DNA of 32,823 bases from Marinilactibacillus psychrotolerans (GCF_900101525.1 NZ_FMZD01000026.1:1-32823), one strand, 5' to 3'; numbered from the stretch's first letter, positions 18,279 to 26,246 are shown. Numbers and translations: made by a program. The notes: a model not told the origin generated them from the sequence alone.

Positions 18279-18887
18279 ATGGAAGGATTATTACTTGCGG
18301 TTGGCTTTATCGGAGTCGCTGTGGCTATTTTGACACCTTTATCCAAGACTGGATTAGGTTTAACTTTAATTAGTTTTATTTTATATTTCAGTTTTATTGG
18401 GGTCCATACATGGCTACCTGTCTTACTGTTCACTATAGGATTACTACTGGTAATTTTTGAAATTTTCATTCCAGAGTTCGGTATTGCAGGAGCGATTGGT
18501 ACTATCTTATTAATTGCGGGATTGTACTTAACCATCGGAGATATTGGAACAACCATCCGTGATCTAAGTATGTCTATTGTTATTACCTCTGGTGTTGTTT
18601 TTTATCTTGTACGAACTGGTTATTCGCTCTCAAATGTCAATAAGCTAATATTGAATACCAATTTACAAGTCTCACAGCAAACTGACTCTACGAAAAAGAC
18701 AACTCAGATTAAGCCTGGACTAGAAGGAATTGCACAAACTCCTTTGCGTCCATCCGGGAAAGTCTCTTTTGGGATAACTGATGAAACACTTGTAGATGTT
18801 TTAAGTTCTGATGGTCATATCTCTAAAGACACTGAAGTAGTTGTCGAAAAAGTATTAGGTACTAAAATTTTAGTAAGAAAAAAATAA
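18279..18887 (+). CDS. NfeD-like membrane protein (short form), flotillin partner
   Basis: A 202-residue NfeD-family protein. Seen: four hydrophobic segments in the first 115 residues (including LLFTIGLLLVIFEIFIPEFGIAGAIG, the family core) and a C-terminal OB-fold of about 60 residues with GLEGIAQTPLRPSGKVSFG, the usual NfeD C-terminal motif. The N-terminal ClpP-like protease domain found in long NfeD (for example Bacillus YqeZ) is absent. NfeD proteins work with SPFH/flotillin proteins in membrane microdomains, and here the next gene is floA, 17 bp downstream. AAGGAGG at 18264-18270 supports the ATG. Confidence 0.88.
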   Translation: MEGLLLAVGFIGVAVAILTPLSKTGLGLTLISFILYFSFIGVHTWLPVLLFTIGLLLVIFEIFIPEFGIAGAIGTILLIAGLYLTIGDIGTTIRDLSMSIVITSGVVFYLVRTGYSLSNVNKLILNTNLQVSQQTDSTKKTTQIKPGLEGIAQTPLRPSGKVSFGITDETLVDVLSSDGHISKDTEVVVEKVLGTKILVRKK

Positions 18888-18904
18888 ATTAGGAGATGAA
18901 AGAT

Positions 18905-19903
18905 TTGGAAGGATATTTAGGTGATGGATTCATAGGAATCATTATTACTGCTGTTATCGTTATTATTTTACTCAGTATTTTCTTAAGATTTGTACCTGTT
19001 GGTTTATGGGTCACTGCTTATTTCTCAGGAGTAAAAGTTGGGATTGGAACGTTAATAGGAATGCGTTTGAGACAAGTCAGTCCTCATGCAATTATTAGAC
19101 CCTTAATAAAAGCTACTAAAGCAGGGATTGAATTAAATACGAATCAATTAGAAGCTCACTATTTAGCTGGAGGGAATGTCAATACAGTCATTGACGCCTT
19201 AATTGCCTCTCACCGTGCTGACATTGATTTAGAGTTTGAGAAAGCAGCAGCAATTGATTTAGCAGGACGTAATGTCTTTGAAGCTGTACAATTTTCTGTA
19301 AACCCTAAAGTTATTGTAACTCCAGATATTGCAGCGGTAGCTAAAGACGGAATTGAAATTATCGCTAAAGCTAAAGTAACAGTACGTGCTAATATCGAAC
19401 GTTTAGTCGGTGGTGCTGGAGAAGATACAATTATCGCCCGTGTTGGTGAAGGTGTCGTTACAACTGTTGGTTCTGCAAATAAACACTCAGACGTATTAGA
19501 AAATCCCGATATGATTTCAAAAACTGTATTGAGTAAAGGGTTAGATTCTGGAACAGCATTTGAAATACTATCAATAGATATTGCTGATATTGATGTCGGA
19601 CGTAACATTGGAGCTAAATTACAAACTGAACAAGCGGAAGCTGACAAAAATATTGCTCAAGCTAAAGCAGAAGAAAGACGCTCAATGGCGATCGCTCAAG
19701 AACAAGAAATGCGTGCGGAAACTCAAAAAATGCGTGCTAAAGTTGTGGAATCCGAAGCAAAAGTACCGCTTGCTATGGCGGAAGCTCTTCGTAACGGCAG
19801 CATTGGTGTAATGGATTATTATAAAATGGAAAATATAAATGCTGATACTGATATGAGAAATTCTATATCAAATCAAGCCGGACCTACTGACGAAGAAGAG
19901 TGA
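18905..19903 (+). CDS. floA: Flotillin-like protein FloA
   Basis: A 332-residue SPFH-family scaffold of bacterial membrane microdomains that affects membrane fluidity and the assembly of signalling and secretion complexes. Seen: one N-terminal membrane segment (about residues 8-30), the SPFH region with [22 protein letters not shown] and [24 protein letters not shown], and the coiled-coil [29 protein letters not shown], extremely close to Bacillus FloA. An ATG at 18896 is in frame but abuts its SD; AGGAG (18891-18895) is 9 nt from the TTG at 18905, so TTG is preferred. Confidence 0.93.
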   Translation: MEGYLGDGFIGIIITAVIVIILLSIFLRFVPVGLWVTAYFSGVKVGIGTLIGMRLRQVSPHAIIRPLIKATKAGIELNTNQLEAHYLAGGNVNTVIDALIASHRADIDLEFEKAAAIDLAGRNVFEAVQFSVNPKVIVTPDIAAVAKDGIEIIAKAKVTVRANIERLVGGAGEDTIIARVGEGVVTTVGSANKHSDVLENPDMISKTVLSKGLDSGTAFEILSIDIADIDVGRNIGAKLQTEQAEADKNIAQAKAEERRSMAIAQEQEMRAETQKMRAKVVESEAKVPLAMAEALRNGSIGVMDYYKMENINADTDMRNSISNQAGPTDEEE

Positions 19904-19909
19904 TAAAAT

Positions 19910-20431
19910 ATGGAAATAATAATCTGGTTATTTCAACTTTTCATCTTTTTCTCTATCATGATAAGTATTTTAAGTTCCTTAAGTAAAAGATATACAGAAC
20001 AAACACCAAAAAAGAAATCTGTTTTTGATAAACCGATTCAAACATATTCTGCAAATTCTAAAAACGAGAAAAACCCACGTAATGTTAAATCAGGAACAAG
20101 CAGACGATACAATACTTCAGAGAATACTCAGCCTTCTGGAAATGCTGCTTCTCAGCAAGAAGCAGTCAAAAACTTGACTACTGAACGCGAACGTCGCAGA
20201 CTAGCACGAGAAAAAATTGATCGTTCTAGAGGTCGTGCTCGCCAGGACCGTGCAAATAATAAACGAAGAAATTCAGATGAACCTATTTTGAAAGAAGTAA
20301 AAACTTTTAAAAACAGTAAAGTAATTAAAAAATCTAAAAGTCCAGCGCTTGCGCTCAACGAAAAAAGTTTAGTCAATGCTATGGTCTATAAAGAAATATT
20401 AGATAAGCCTGTTACCTTTAGAAAAAAATAA
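19910..20431 (+). CDS. Membrane-anchored basic protein in the floA operon
   Basis: A 173-residue protein I do not recognise. Seen: an N-terminal hydrophobic anchor (IIIWLFQLFIFFSIMISILSSL, about residues 3-24), then a long Lys/Arg/Asn/Ser-rich, probably disordered segment with TTERERRRLAREKIDRSRGRARQDRANNKRRN around residue 85-120 and a moderately conserved-looking C terminus. It starts 6 bp after floA, with only a weak GAG-type SD, so it is probably coupled to floA. In the equivalent place Bacillus has the small unrelated yqfB. The position suggests a FloA/NfeD-associated, inner-membrane-tethered factor that binds acidic partners such as nucleic acid or lipid head groups; this is inference. 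Confidence 0.75.
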   Translation: MEIIIWLFQLFIFFSIMISILSSLSKRYTEQTPKKKSVFDKPIQTYSANSKNEKNPRNVKSGTSRRYNTSENTQPSGNAASQQEAVKNLTTERERRRLAREKIDRSRGRARQDRANNKRRNSDEPILKEVKTFKNSKVIKKSKSPALALNEKSLVNAMVYKEILDKPVTFRKK

Positions 20432-20441
20432 TTCAAAATTA

Positions 20442-20507
20442 AAAAGTCAGTAATTCCTAAGCTTACATCTAAGTAAACATTCTAGGAATTACTGGCTTTT
20501 TTTAATT
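20442..20507. terminator. Long bidirectional terminator at the end of the floA operon
   Basis: Arms 20442-20459 and 20483-20500 (18 bp, core CAGTAATTCCTA, one wobble) followed by TTTTTTT, with a small inner stem TTAC/GTAA in the loop. The converging ECF S-component gene has its stop codon (20489-20491) and last codons inside the right arm, so the hairpin doubles as that gene's terminator. Confidence 0.9.
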
Positions 20508-21031
20508 TGCTGATTAACCTTGTTCAGTAAAGGAACTAATGTGGGATATAAAAATAGAAAAAACACTACATTTCCTATGGCATGATAAACATCAAACCAT
20601 ACTCCAGCTAACCAGTATCCCAATAAAGCCGGAACTGTCATACCATAAATAGGGGCTTGAACAACTGAAATAACTATCCCATATAAAATACCCGCCATTC
20701 CTGTAAATAGGATCCAAAAAAACACTGGTTTTTTAACTTTAGAAATACATAATGAAAATATTTTTGTAAATAAAATTATAACAGAAAAAGAAATAATTTG
20801 TGCAAATGTCCAGGGTCCCATACCTAAAGTGATATTAGACAAAAAAACTGATCCTATTCCTACTATAAGAGCATCTACTGTACCAAAAGTTATAGTTAAT
20901 AGAATTAAAATTACAGTCACCGGTTGTACATTAGGTATAAAGCTAAAAAAGAGTCTACTCGTTTGCGTTACAGCGATCATAAGCCCCAGAATTGTTAAAT
21001 GATGAGCAGAGAAAACATTTGGTCTATTCAC
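20489..21031 (-). CDS. ECF transporter S component, likely cobalamin-type (CbrT-like)
   Basis: A 180-residue, six-segment substrate-binding (S) subunit of an energy-coupling-factor vitamin transporter; it would use the shared EcfAA'T module encoded elsewhere. Seen: hydrophobic segments throughout, an N-terminal LTILGLMIAVTQTSRLFFSFIP and the central VGIGSVFLSNITLGMGPWTFAQI, the pattern of the S-component family. The GTG start overlaps the end of the DUF4430 lipoprotein gene by 8 bp, with almost no SD, so it is translationally coupled. The linked DUF4430 protein (related to the transcobalamin beta domain) points to vitamin B12 or a similar corrinoid; the ligand is inferred. Confidence 0.82.
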   Translation of the reverse strand: MNRPNVFSAHHLTILGLMIAVTQTSRLFFSFIPNVQPVTVILILLTITFGTVDALIVGIGSVFLSNITLGMGPWTFAQIISFSVIILFTKIFSLCISKVKKPVFFWILFTGMAGILYGIVISVVQAPIYGMTVPALLGYWLAGVWFDVYHAIGNVVFFLFLYPTLVPLLNKVNQQIKKSQ

Positions 21032-21431
21032 TTGGTTCCAATTCCCAACTGATTACGTCTCCATCTTCTAGCGTGTAATCCGCCGCCCCTACTTGTGCAA
21101 ATTCATCATTTATTTCATAAAGCCAATAAATGTTTTCTTCTTGACTTTGCTCATATCCTTCAATTGAGGTGATATATCCTTCATCCTCTATAACTTCATA
21201 CTGCTCCTTCATTGCAGCCAATAGAGATTTTCCAGAACTAAGTTCAACTGTTTTATTTATTTTATCTTCATCTATTTTATCAACATCATCATCAATGTTA
21301 AATTTAAATTCTACAGTTATCAAACCCTGTGAATCTCCACTTTCTAAATCCTCTTGTCCATTTTTTTCTTCATTATTTCCACAACCTGCAAATAAAATAG
21401 CGAATAAACTTGTTCCAATTATTTTTTTCAT
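21024..21431 (-). CDS. DUF4430 lipoprotein, predicted surface vitamin-binding protein
   Basis: A 135-residue lipoprotein. Seen: a lipoprotein signal MKKIIGTSLFAILFAGC with the lipobox cysteine at residue 17, an acidic linker, then a small beta-grasp-like domain of about 90 residues with KTVELSSGKSLLAAMKEQYEVI, ENIYWLYEINDEFAQVGAADYTLEDGDVISWEL, the pattern of DUF4430. DUF4430 is related to the beta domain of transcobalamin/intrinsic factor. The start at 21431 is chosen over GTG 21464 because GAGG is well spaced and the signal peptide begins there. It overlaps the S-component gene, suggesting it captures ligand outside the membrane for the ECF transporter. Confidence 0.85.
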   Translation of the reverse strand: MKKIIGTSLFAILFAGCGNNEEKNGQEDLESGDSQGLITVEFKFNIDDDVDKIDEDKINKTVELSSGKSLLAAMKEQYEVIEDEGYITSIEGYEQSQEENIYWLYEINDEFAQVGAADYTLEDGDVISWELEPSE

Positions 21432-21465
21432 TTTTTTCCTCAGATCTTTTAAAATTTTACGCACT

Positions 21466-22431
21466 TCAATCTAGCATGTCCTGTTCATTTATATAAAATT
21501 CCCTTTTAATTTTGATAAATCGTTCAAAATCATTCAAAATTTGGAATAAACTTGCTCTACTCTCAAATTCAGTTCTTGATTTAGGTAAGTCCGTTTTTTT
21601 AAATTCAATATACAAATCTGAAATATCATTAAGTAATTGTAGTCCAGTATTTTTTTCATGCAACTGCTCTGCAGTCTCTATAAAAAGATCAGCTAACACT
21701 TCATTTTGCTTGGTGGCTAATTTAATTAAAGGTAAATTATCATAAATTTTCTGAAGTACAATTACTTGCTCTTTTCTCATCTGAGCATATCTTATAAAAT
21801 ACCCAGAGCGATTAACTATTTGATTTTCGTATTCTTTAAATGCTAATTGATTCATCTCATGAGTTTTACTATCTAAATGCTTCAAATGATTAAAAATTAA
21901 CGAAAAATTCCTTTCTCCTAGTAATTGCGATTGAAACATCACTAGTGCTACTCGCATTTCTTTTTCAATTTCTTCTTTTAATCGATCTAACTCTTTTTGC
22001 TGAGAAGGCATCCAGCTGTTTACCATTAGTGCCATTCCTACTCCGATTATCATCAAAGCAAATCCATTCACTTGCCATTTCCAAGATATACTCATAGCAG
22101 TCATAAAATGGGTAACAAGTACCGTGGTCGGCGCAATACCAGATTGCAGATTGCCTTTACAAGTAATTGGAATGAAGAAAAGTAAATACAAGCCAAAAGC
22201 AAGTATTGTATATCCAAAAGCATAAAAGAATAGTGAAGCAATACTGAATCCGATAATGGTAGAACCAATACGTGCTGATGCAGTCTTGATTGATTCTTGT
22301 TTTGTTTCTAAAACACTTAAAATAGCAATAACACCTGATGCTAATGGATGTTGTAAACCTAATGCTTGTGCTAAAAGAATTGCAAGCAATGTTGCTGTTA
22401 CGATTTTAAGCGTTCTAATTGTGGTATTCAT
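21466..22431 (-). CDS. Aromatic acid exporter family protein (FUSC/ArAE-like)
   Basis: A 321-residue inner-membrane protein of the aromatic-acid-exporter (FUSC-related, Bacillus YqjA-like) family. Seen: five or six hydrophobic segments in residues 5-140 with LASGVIAILSVLETKQESIKTASARIGSTIIGFSIA, the family core, and a soluble, helical C-terminal half of about 170 residues rich in charged coiled-coil-like sequence. The ATG at 22431 follows AGGAG at 8 nt; the open frame further upstream is ignored. It lies 59 bp after aarF and 34 bp before the lipoprotein gene. Substrate unknown; export of aromatic or amphipathic acids is the family assignment. Confidence 0.82.
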   Translation of the reverse strand: MNTTIRTLKIVTATLLAILLAQALGLQHPLASGVIAILSVLETKQESIKTASARIGSTIIGFSIASLFFYAFGYTILAFGLYLLFFIPITCKGNLQSGIAPTTVLVTHFMTAMSISWKWQVNGFALMIIGVGMALMVNSWMPSQQKELDRLKEEIEKEMRVALVMFQSQLLGERNFSLIFNHLKHLDSKTHEMNQLAFKEYENQIVNRSGYFIRYAQMRKEQVIVLQKIYDNLPLIKLATKQNEVLADLFIETAEQLHEKNTGLQLLNDISDLYIEFKKTDLPKSRTEFESRASLFQILNDFERFIKIKREFYINEQDMLD

Positions 22432-22490
22432 TTCTCTAACTCCTGCCTGCACTAGCCATTTATCATACACTTTTATTAGTATATATTCTA

Positions 22491-24089
22491 TTACAAAGTT
22501 CCTGATCTAATAATTGAAATCAATAGCCACAATCCCATTATTCCAGCACCAATAAATATAACAATAGCTAACAAAGAAACCCCTGTCCCTTCAGCAACTG
22601 CTAAAATTACTGCTGAGGCAAGTATTAATGCAGCAATAATAACTGCAAATACTATTCTATTCACCATTTTATTTAAACCGGTCCATTTTATATCACCATC
22701 AACTAAATCTAAATGAATTTTAACACGTCCATTATTGATGGTATCCAAAGCTTTAGTTAACTTTAAAGGTATAGAAACAGAATTTTGAGTAAATTGATAT
22801 AATCCTATCATTAACTTATCCTTTGAAAAAGAATCAAAAAATGAAATACTGTCATTTTCTTTAATATAAGATGTCGCAATCTGAAGCACATTAATCTCCG
22901 GATATAATTCGGTTATAACGCCTTCCAAAATAGTAAGTGATTTAGCTAAAAGCAAAAAATCATTTGGCATAATCATTTTATGTTTATGCGTAATATACAA
23001 CACATCAGAAAAAAAAGTACTTAGATCAATATTTTTAAAACTTCTGGAAACATACGTATGATAAAAATCTGATAAGTCTTCATTTAAAGCAAATCGATTA
23101 ACTTTCGTTTTAACAATAGCCATTTGCAAAAGTATGTTCATCATACTTTCGATGTCTTCAAGAACAAGCGCGTTTACTAGCTTAACTAAACTTTCTCTAA
23201 CATTCGAAGATAGTTCTCCCGTAATCCCAAAGTCTAGAAAAACAATTTGCTGATCTTTAATCATTAAATTACCTTGATGTGGATCACCATGAAAAAAACC
23301 GTCATTAAAAACCTGAGACAAAAAAGAATACACCAATTTTTCAGCTATGTCTTGTTTTTCATACCCTGCCGAGATAATTTTCGAAGGATTTAAGCCCTTT
23401 ATACCATCAATATACTCTTCTACTAATACTCGTTTTGAAGTTAATGTAAGATAAGGTTTTGGAGCTGTTACCGCTCTAGCTGATTGATTTAGTTCTCTAA
23501 ATCGTACTAAGTACTTTGCTTCATTACGAAAATCCAGTTCGATTTTAGTTGTTTCCAGCATTTCTTTAAAAGCAGACTCAGCATCTACTAACATTTCTTT
23601 TACAGTATTGGGTGCCATAGAGACAATTCGAGAGAATAATCGGATATCTCTTAATAAATTTTCTTCAATTTCTGGCCTTTGGACTTTAATGATAACATTT
23701 TCGCCACTCTTCAATTTTGCTTTATGTACTTGAGCCACAGAAGCACTGGCAAGCGGCTTTTCATCTACATATAAAAAAACTTCTTCAAATGATAACCCTA
23801 GGTCTTTTTCAAATATTCTACGCATTTCATTATATGAAAAAGGAGGAGCATCATCACGTAACTTAGAGAGTTCTTGAATATAGTTACTTGGTAAAAGGTC
23901 CCGTCTCGTTGAAATAATCTGTCCAATTTTGATAAAACTTGGTCCCAATTCTTCAAATGCTTTTCTAAGATTTTTAGCATCTTGTTCTTTGTTTCTTGAT
24001 CTAATCCGGGTATTATAAATATGACCAAACCCATAAGAAGCTAATACTGATGCTATTTCTTTTAGTCTCTCTCTATTTGTTTTAACCAT
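22491..24089 (-). CDS. AarF/UbiB (ABC1) atypical kinase family protein
   Basis: A 532-residue member of the UbiB/AarF family of atypical kinases/ATPases, which in other bacteria support isoprenoid-lipid (quinone) metabolism. Seen: the diagnostic KxGQ motif in FIKIGQIISTRRDLLP (about residue 52), ASVAQVHKAKLKSGENVIIKVQRPEIEE with the nucleotide-binding Lys, GFFHGDPHQGNLMI and VFLDFGITGEL for the catalytic loop and DFG, then two C-terminal membrane segments. Full length. Ideal AAGGAGG before the ATG. Firmicute homologues commonly sit beside a phasin-like gene, as here. A hairpin terminator lies immediately upstream, so expression may be attenuated. Confidence 0.92.
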   Translation of the reverse strand: MVKTNRERLKEIASVLASYGFGHIYNTRIRSRNKEQDAKNLRKAFEELGPSFIKIGQIISTRRDLLPSNYIQELSKLRDDAPPFSYNEMRRIFEKDLGLSFEEVFLYVDEKPLASASVAQVHKAKLKSGENVIIKVQRPEIEENLLRDIRLFSRIVSMAPNTVKEMLVDAESAFKEMLETTKIELDFRNEAKYLVRFRELNQSARAVTAPKPYLTLTSKRVLVEEYIDGIKGLNPSKIISAGYEKQDIAEKLVYSFLSQVFNDGFFHGDPHQGNLMIKDQQIVFLDFGITGELSSNVRESLVKLVNALVLEDIESMMNILLQMAIVKTKVNRFALNEDLSDFYHTYVSRSFKNIDLSTFFSDVLYITHKHKMIMPNDFLLLAKSLTILEGVITELYPEINVLQIATSYIKENDSISFFDSFSKDKLMIGLYQFTQNSVSIPLKLTKALDTINNGRVKIHLDLVDGDIKWTGLNKMVNRIVFAVIIAALILASAVILAVAEGTGVSLLAIVIFIGAGIMGLWLLISIIRSGTL

Positions 24090-24108
24090 ATCATCTCCTC
24101 CTTTCTAC

Positions 24109-24141
24109 AAAAAGTGCCAGTTAGAATGAACTAACCAGCAC
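24109..24141 (-). terminator. Intergenic terminator/attenuator between phasin gene and aarF
   Basis: On the minus strand GTGCTGGTTAG-TTCATT-CTAACTGGCAC (11-bp stem, two G-U wobbles) is followed by TTTTTG. It starts 7 nt after the phasin-gene stop, and the aarF SD begins only a few bases after the T run, leaving no room for a promoter between. Confidence 0.8.
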
Positions 24142-24148
24142 CATTCTG

Positions 24149-24457
24149 TTATTTATTGTTAGGATGATTCTCTAATTTTTTTTCTAATTCTAGAACTTTT
24201 GCTTCTAAATCATCAATATCTTTTCGTTGAGCAACATTCATTTCTAATAACAATGCTTCTAATCTTTCTTTTTCCTCCAGATTATTCACCTGTTGATTTT
24301 TCTTTTGAATCAATTCGGAAGTAAGTGTCTTACCTTCTTCGACTGAAAGTTTACCTTTTGATACTAGTTTGTCGATTTGTTCTATTGATTTTTCAACTGC
24401 TAAGGCTGTTCCACCGACTCCTATTAATAATGCTTTCTTTAAATCATCTATTAACAT
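24149..24457 (-). CDS. Phasin family protein (short coiled-coil)
   Basis: A 102-residue helical protein resembling the phasin-like family found beside aarF/ubiB genes in Firmicutes. Seen: LKKALLIGVGGTALAVEKSIEQIDKLVSKGKLSVEEGKTL near the N terminus (amphipathic helix with a Gly-rich bend) and a long charged coiled coil from about residue 58 to 95 ending in PNNK. No polyhydroxyalkanoate genes are seen nearby, so a granule role is unlikely; association with lipid surfaces or with the AarF kinase is inferred from linkage. GAGGAG at 8 nt supports the ATG. First gene of the minus-strand group running to 20489. Confidence 0.8.
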   Translation of the reverse strand: MLIDDLKKALLIGVGGTALAVEKSIEQIDKLVSKGKLSVEEGKTLTSELIQKKNQQVNNLEEKERLEALLLEMNVAQRKDIDDLEAKVLELEKKLENHPNNK

Positions 24458-24514
24458 AAAAAGTACTCCTCTCCAAATTCAATTGATTTCTTGATTATCT
24501 TTATTGCTGTATTC

Positions 24515-24543
24515 AGTATAGCACTCGTCTAATAGATTGTCAG
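24515..24543 (-). promoter_or_regulatory. Promoter of the phasin-aarF operon
   Basis: Minus strand CTGACA (24538-24543), 17-bp spacer, TATACT (24515-24520) with TGC immediately before the -10 (extended -10). One of the best promoter matches in the window, about 58 bp before the phasin ATG. Confidence 0.75.
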
Positions 24544-24578
24544 ATAATATCTATTTGTACATTACCTTAAAATAATAA

Positions 24579-24595
24579 AGATTTTTATAAAATCT
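24579..24595 (-). terminator. Weak terminator after the aldo/keto reductase gene
   Basis: On the minus strand AGATTTT-ATA-AAAATCT is followed by TTATTATTTT. The stem is short and AT-only, so termination is probably partial. Confidence 0.4.
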
Positions 24596-24605
24596 ATGTT
24601 ACTTT

Positions 24606-25517
24606 TTAAGGTACTTTATTTCCAGCAACTCTATAAATTTCATACCATTCTTCACGGGATAGCTTAACGTCTGATGCAGCTGCATAAGTTTTAATTCTCT
24701 CAGGATTCATAGTGCCTAAAATGACTTGCATTTTCGCTGGGTGTCTTAGTAACCAAGCAATTGAAGTAGCTTCATTATTCACATTATGCGTTTCTCCAAT
24801 TTTTGTTAAAACTTCATTGATTTCTTTATGTTCAGGATTATTTAAGAACACACCATTCTCTCCCTGAACTGGTGACCATGGCTGGATTGTTATATTGTTA
24901 AGTCTACAGTAATCTAAAATCGCTCTGTCATGATCTATTGATAGGGGATCTTTTGTGTTCACATGAATACCTGCATCTATCATCCCTGTATGCATAACAC
25001 TAAATTGCAGCTGATTAGCAATAATATCCTGATCGATATACTGTTCGAGTAATTCGATTTGGTATGGGCTATGATTACTTACACCAAAGTGTTTTACTTT
25101 ACCCGATTGATGTAATTTTGTAAATACTTCCGCTACCTGTTCAGGTTCTACCAATGCATCTGGACGATGTAATAATAGTACATCCAAATAATCAGTTTCT
25201 AATCTCTTCAAGATACCTTCTACTGAAGTTAACAAGTGTTCTTTTGAAAAGTCATAAAATCCTTGTCGGATCCCTGCTTTAGATTGAAGCAGAATATCTT
25301 CTCTTTTTAATGAACTATTTTTCAAAGCTTTCGCAAAAGTTTTTTCAGACTCACCCTTTCCATAAATATCCGCATGATCATAAAAATTGATTCCGCTCTC
25401 ATTTGCTGATTCCAAAACATTAACAGCTGCCTCATTATCTAAGGCATTCATTCTCATACATCCTAAAGCTATTTCAGAAACCGACAAATCACTTTTTCCT
25501 AATAAAATTTTATTCAT
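24606..25517 (-). CDS. Aldo/keto reductase (YdhF-like oxidoreductase)
   Basis: A 303-residue NAD(P)H-dependent aldo/keto reductase barrel that reduces aldehydes or ketones; substrate not predictable. Seen: INFYDHADIYGKGESEKTFAKAL giving catalytic Asp47 and Tyr52, Lys80 in LLQSKAG and His117 in LLLHRPD, the complete tetrad, plus the cofactor-binding VILGTMNPERIKTYAAA at the C terminus. Length matches the YdhF branch. TAGGAGGA before the ATG. It diverges from spx across a 303-bp regulatory region and has a possible TACAAT -10 at 25548-25553; the redox theme fits its neighbour. Confidence 0.9.
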   Translation of the reverse strand: MNKILLGKSDLSVSEIALGCMRMNALDNEAAVNVLESANESGINFYDHADIYGKGESEKTFAKALKNSSLKREDILLQSKAGIRQGFYDFSKEHLLTSVEGILKRLETDYLDVLLLHRPDALVEPEQVAEVFTKLHQSGKVKHFGVSNHSPYQIELLEQYIDQDIIANQLQFSVMHTGMIDAGIHVNTKDPLSIDHDRAILDYCRLNNITIQPWSPVQGENGVFLNNPEHKEINEVLTKIGETHNVNNEATSIAWLLRHPAKMQVILGTMNPERIKTYAAASDVKLSREEWYEIYRVAGNKVP

Positions 25518-25618
25518 TTTAATCCTCCTATAATTCTAACTACCCCTATTGTATAAATAATAAAGAAATTAATCGAGAGATAACTTCTAAAACGATTGAA
25601 AATGTCCTGTAGAATTTA

Positions 25619-25743
25619 TGACAATTTTGTGTCAAAAAAATTTCTTTTATTAAATGTCATTAATTGTGACAACAATTTGTCAATTTCCCTTGATTTTGGC
25701 TTCGATTCTCTTTAACATAAGGGTTGTAACAAATTGTTCACAA
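25619..25743. promoter_or_regulatory. Operator cluster and promoter between the aldo/keto reductase gene and spx
   Basis: Three TGACA/TGTCA dyads are packed here: TGACA-N6-TGTCA at 25619-25634, TGTCA-N7-TGACA at 25655-25671 and TGACA-N6-TGTCA at 25667-25682 (sharing a half-site). The middle one fits the GlnR/TnrA consensus TGTNA-N7-TNACA. The spx promoter is probably TTGATT (25690-25695), 17 bp, TAACAT (25713-25718). Directly downstream is an imperfect dyad, TTGTAACAAATTGTTCACAA (25724-25743). 25744-25804 shows nothing further. Confidence 0.5.
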
Positions 25744-25820
25744 ATTAAGGTTAACTAAATTAGCAAAAATCATTTTACATAAATGATTACGCCTAACTTT
25801 TGAAAAGGAGCAAATTTATT

Positions 25821-26240
25821 ATGATTAAACTATATGTATCTCCAAGTTGTACTTCATGTCGAAAAGCTAAAGCTTGGTTAGAAGAACAAAACCTAGAATT
25901 TGAAGAAAAAAATATTTTTCATGAACCCTTGTCTCAGGAAGAAATCAAAAACATTTTAAGCTTAACCGAAGAGGGGACAGAGGAAATTATTTCCTATCGT
26001 TCACAAGCATACCAGTCTTTAGATGTAGACATTGAAGACTTATCTATGAATCAATTATTGAATTTATTTAAAAATCAGCCTAGTTTAATTAGACGTCCTA
26101 TTATTATGGATGATCGTCGTTTACAGATCGGATACAATGAAGAAGAAATTCGTTGTTTCTTACCTAGGGAAGTGCGTGAATTAGAACTTGCTGAAATCCA
26201 TCGTCAATTAGCAAATGAAGAAGCAGTCGAAATTGCATAA
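25821..26240 (+). CDS. spx: Transcriptional regulator Spx
   Basis: A 139-residue ArsC-fold regulator that binds the RNA polymerase alpha C-terminal domain and reprogrammes transcription under disulfide stress. Seen: the redox-switch motif C10-T-S-C13 in MIKLYVSPSCTSCRKAKAWLEE, the conserved SYRSQAYQSL, the RRPIIMDDRRLQIGYNEEEIRCFLP segment and a Glu-rich tail. Slightly longer than the 131-residue Bacillus Spx. The ATG at 25821, preceded by AAAAGGAG at 10 nt, is used rather than the upstream in-frame extension. Monocistronic, ending at the hairpin at 26247; divergent from the aldo/keto reductase gene across an operator-rich region. Confidence 0.95.
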   Translation: MIKLYVSPSCTSCRKAKAWLEEQNLEFEEKNIFHEPLSQEEIKNILSLTEEGTEEIISYRSQAYQSLDVDIEDLSMNQLLNLFKNQPSLIRRPIIMDDRRLQIGYNEEEIRCFLPREVRELELAEIHRQLANEEAVEIA

Positions 26241-26246
26241 CAAAAA

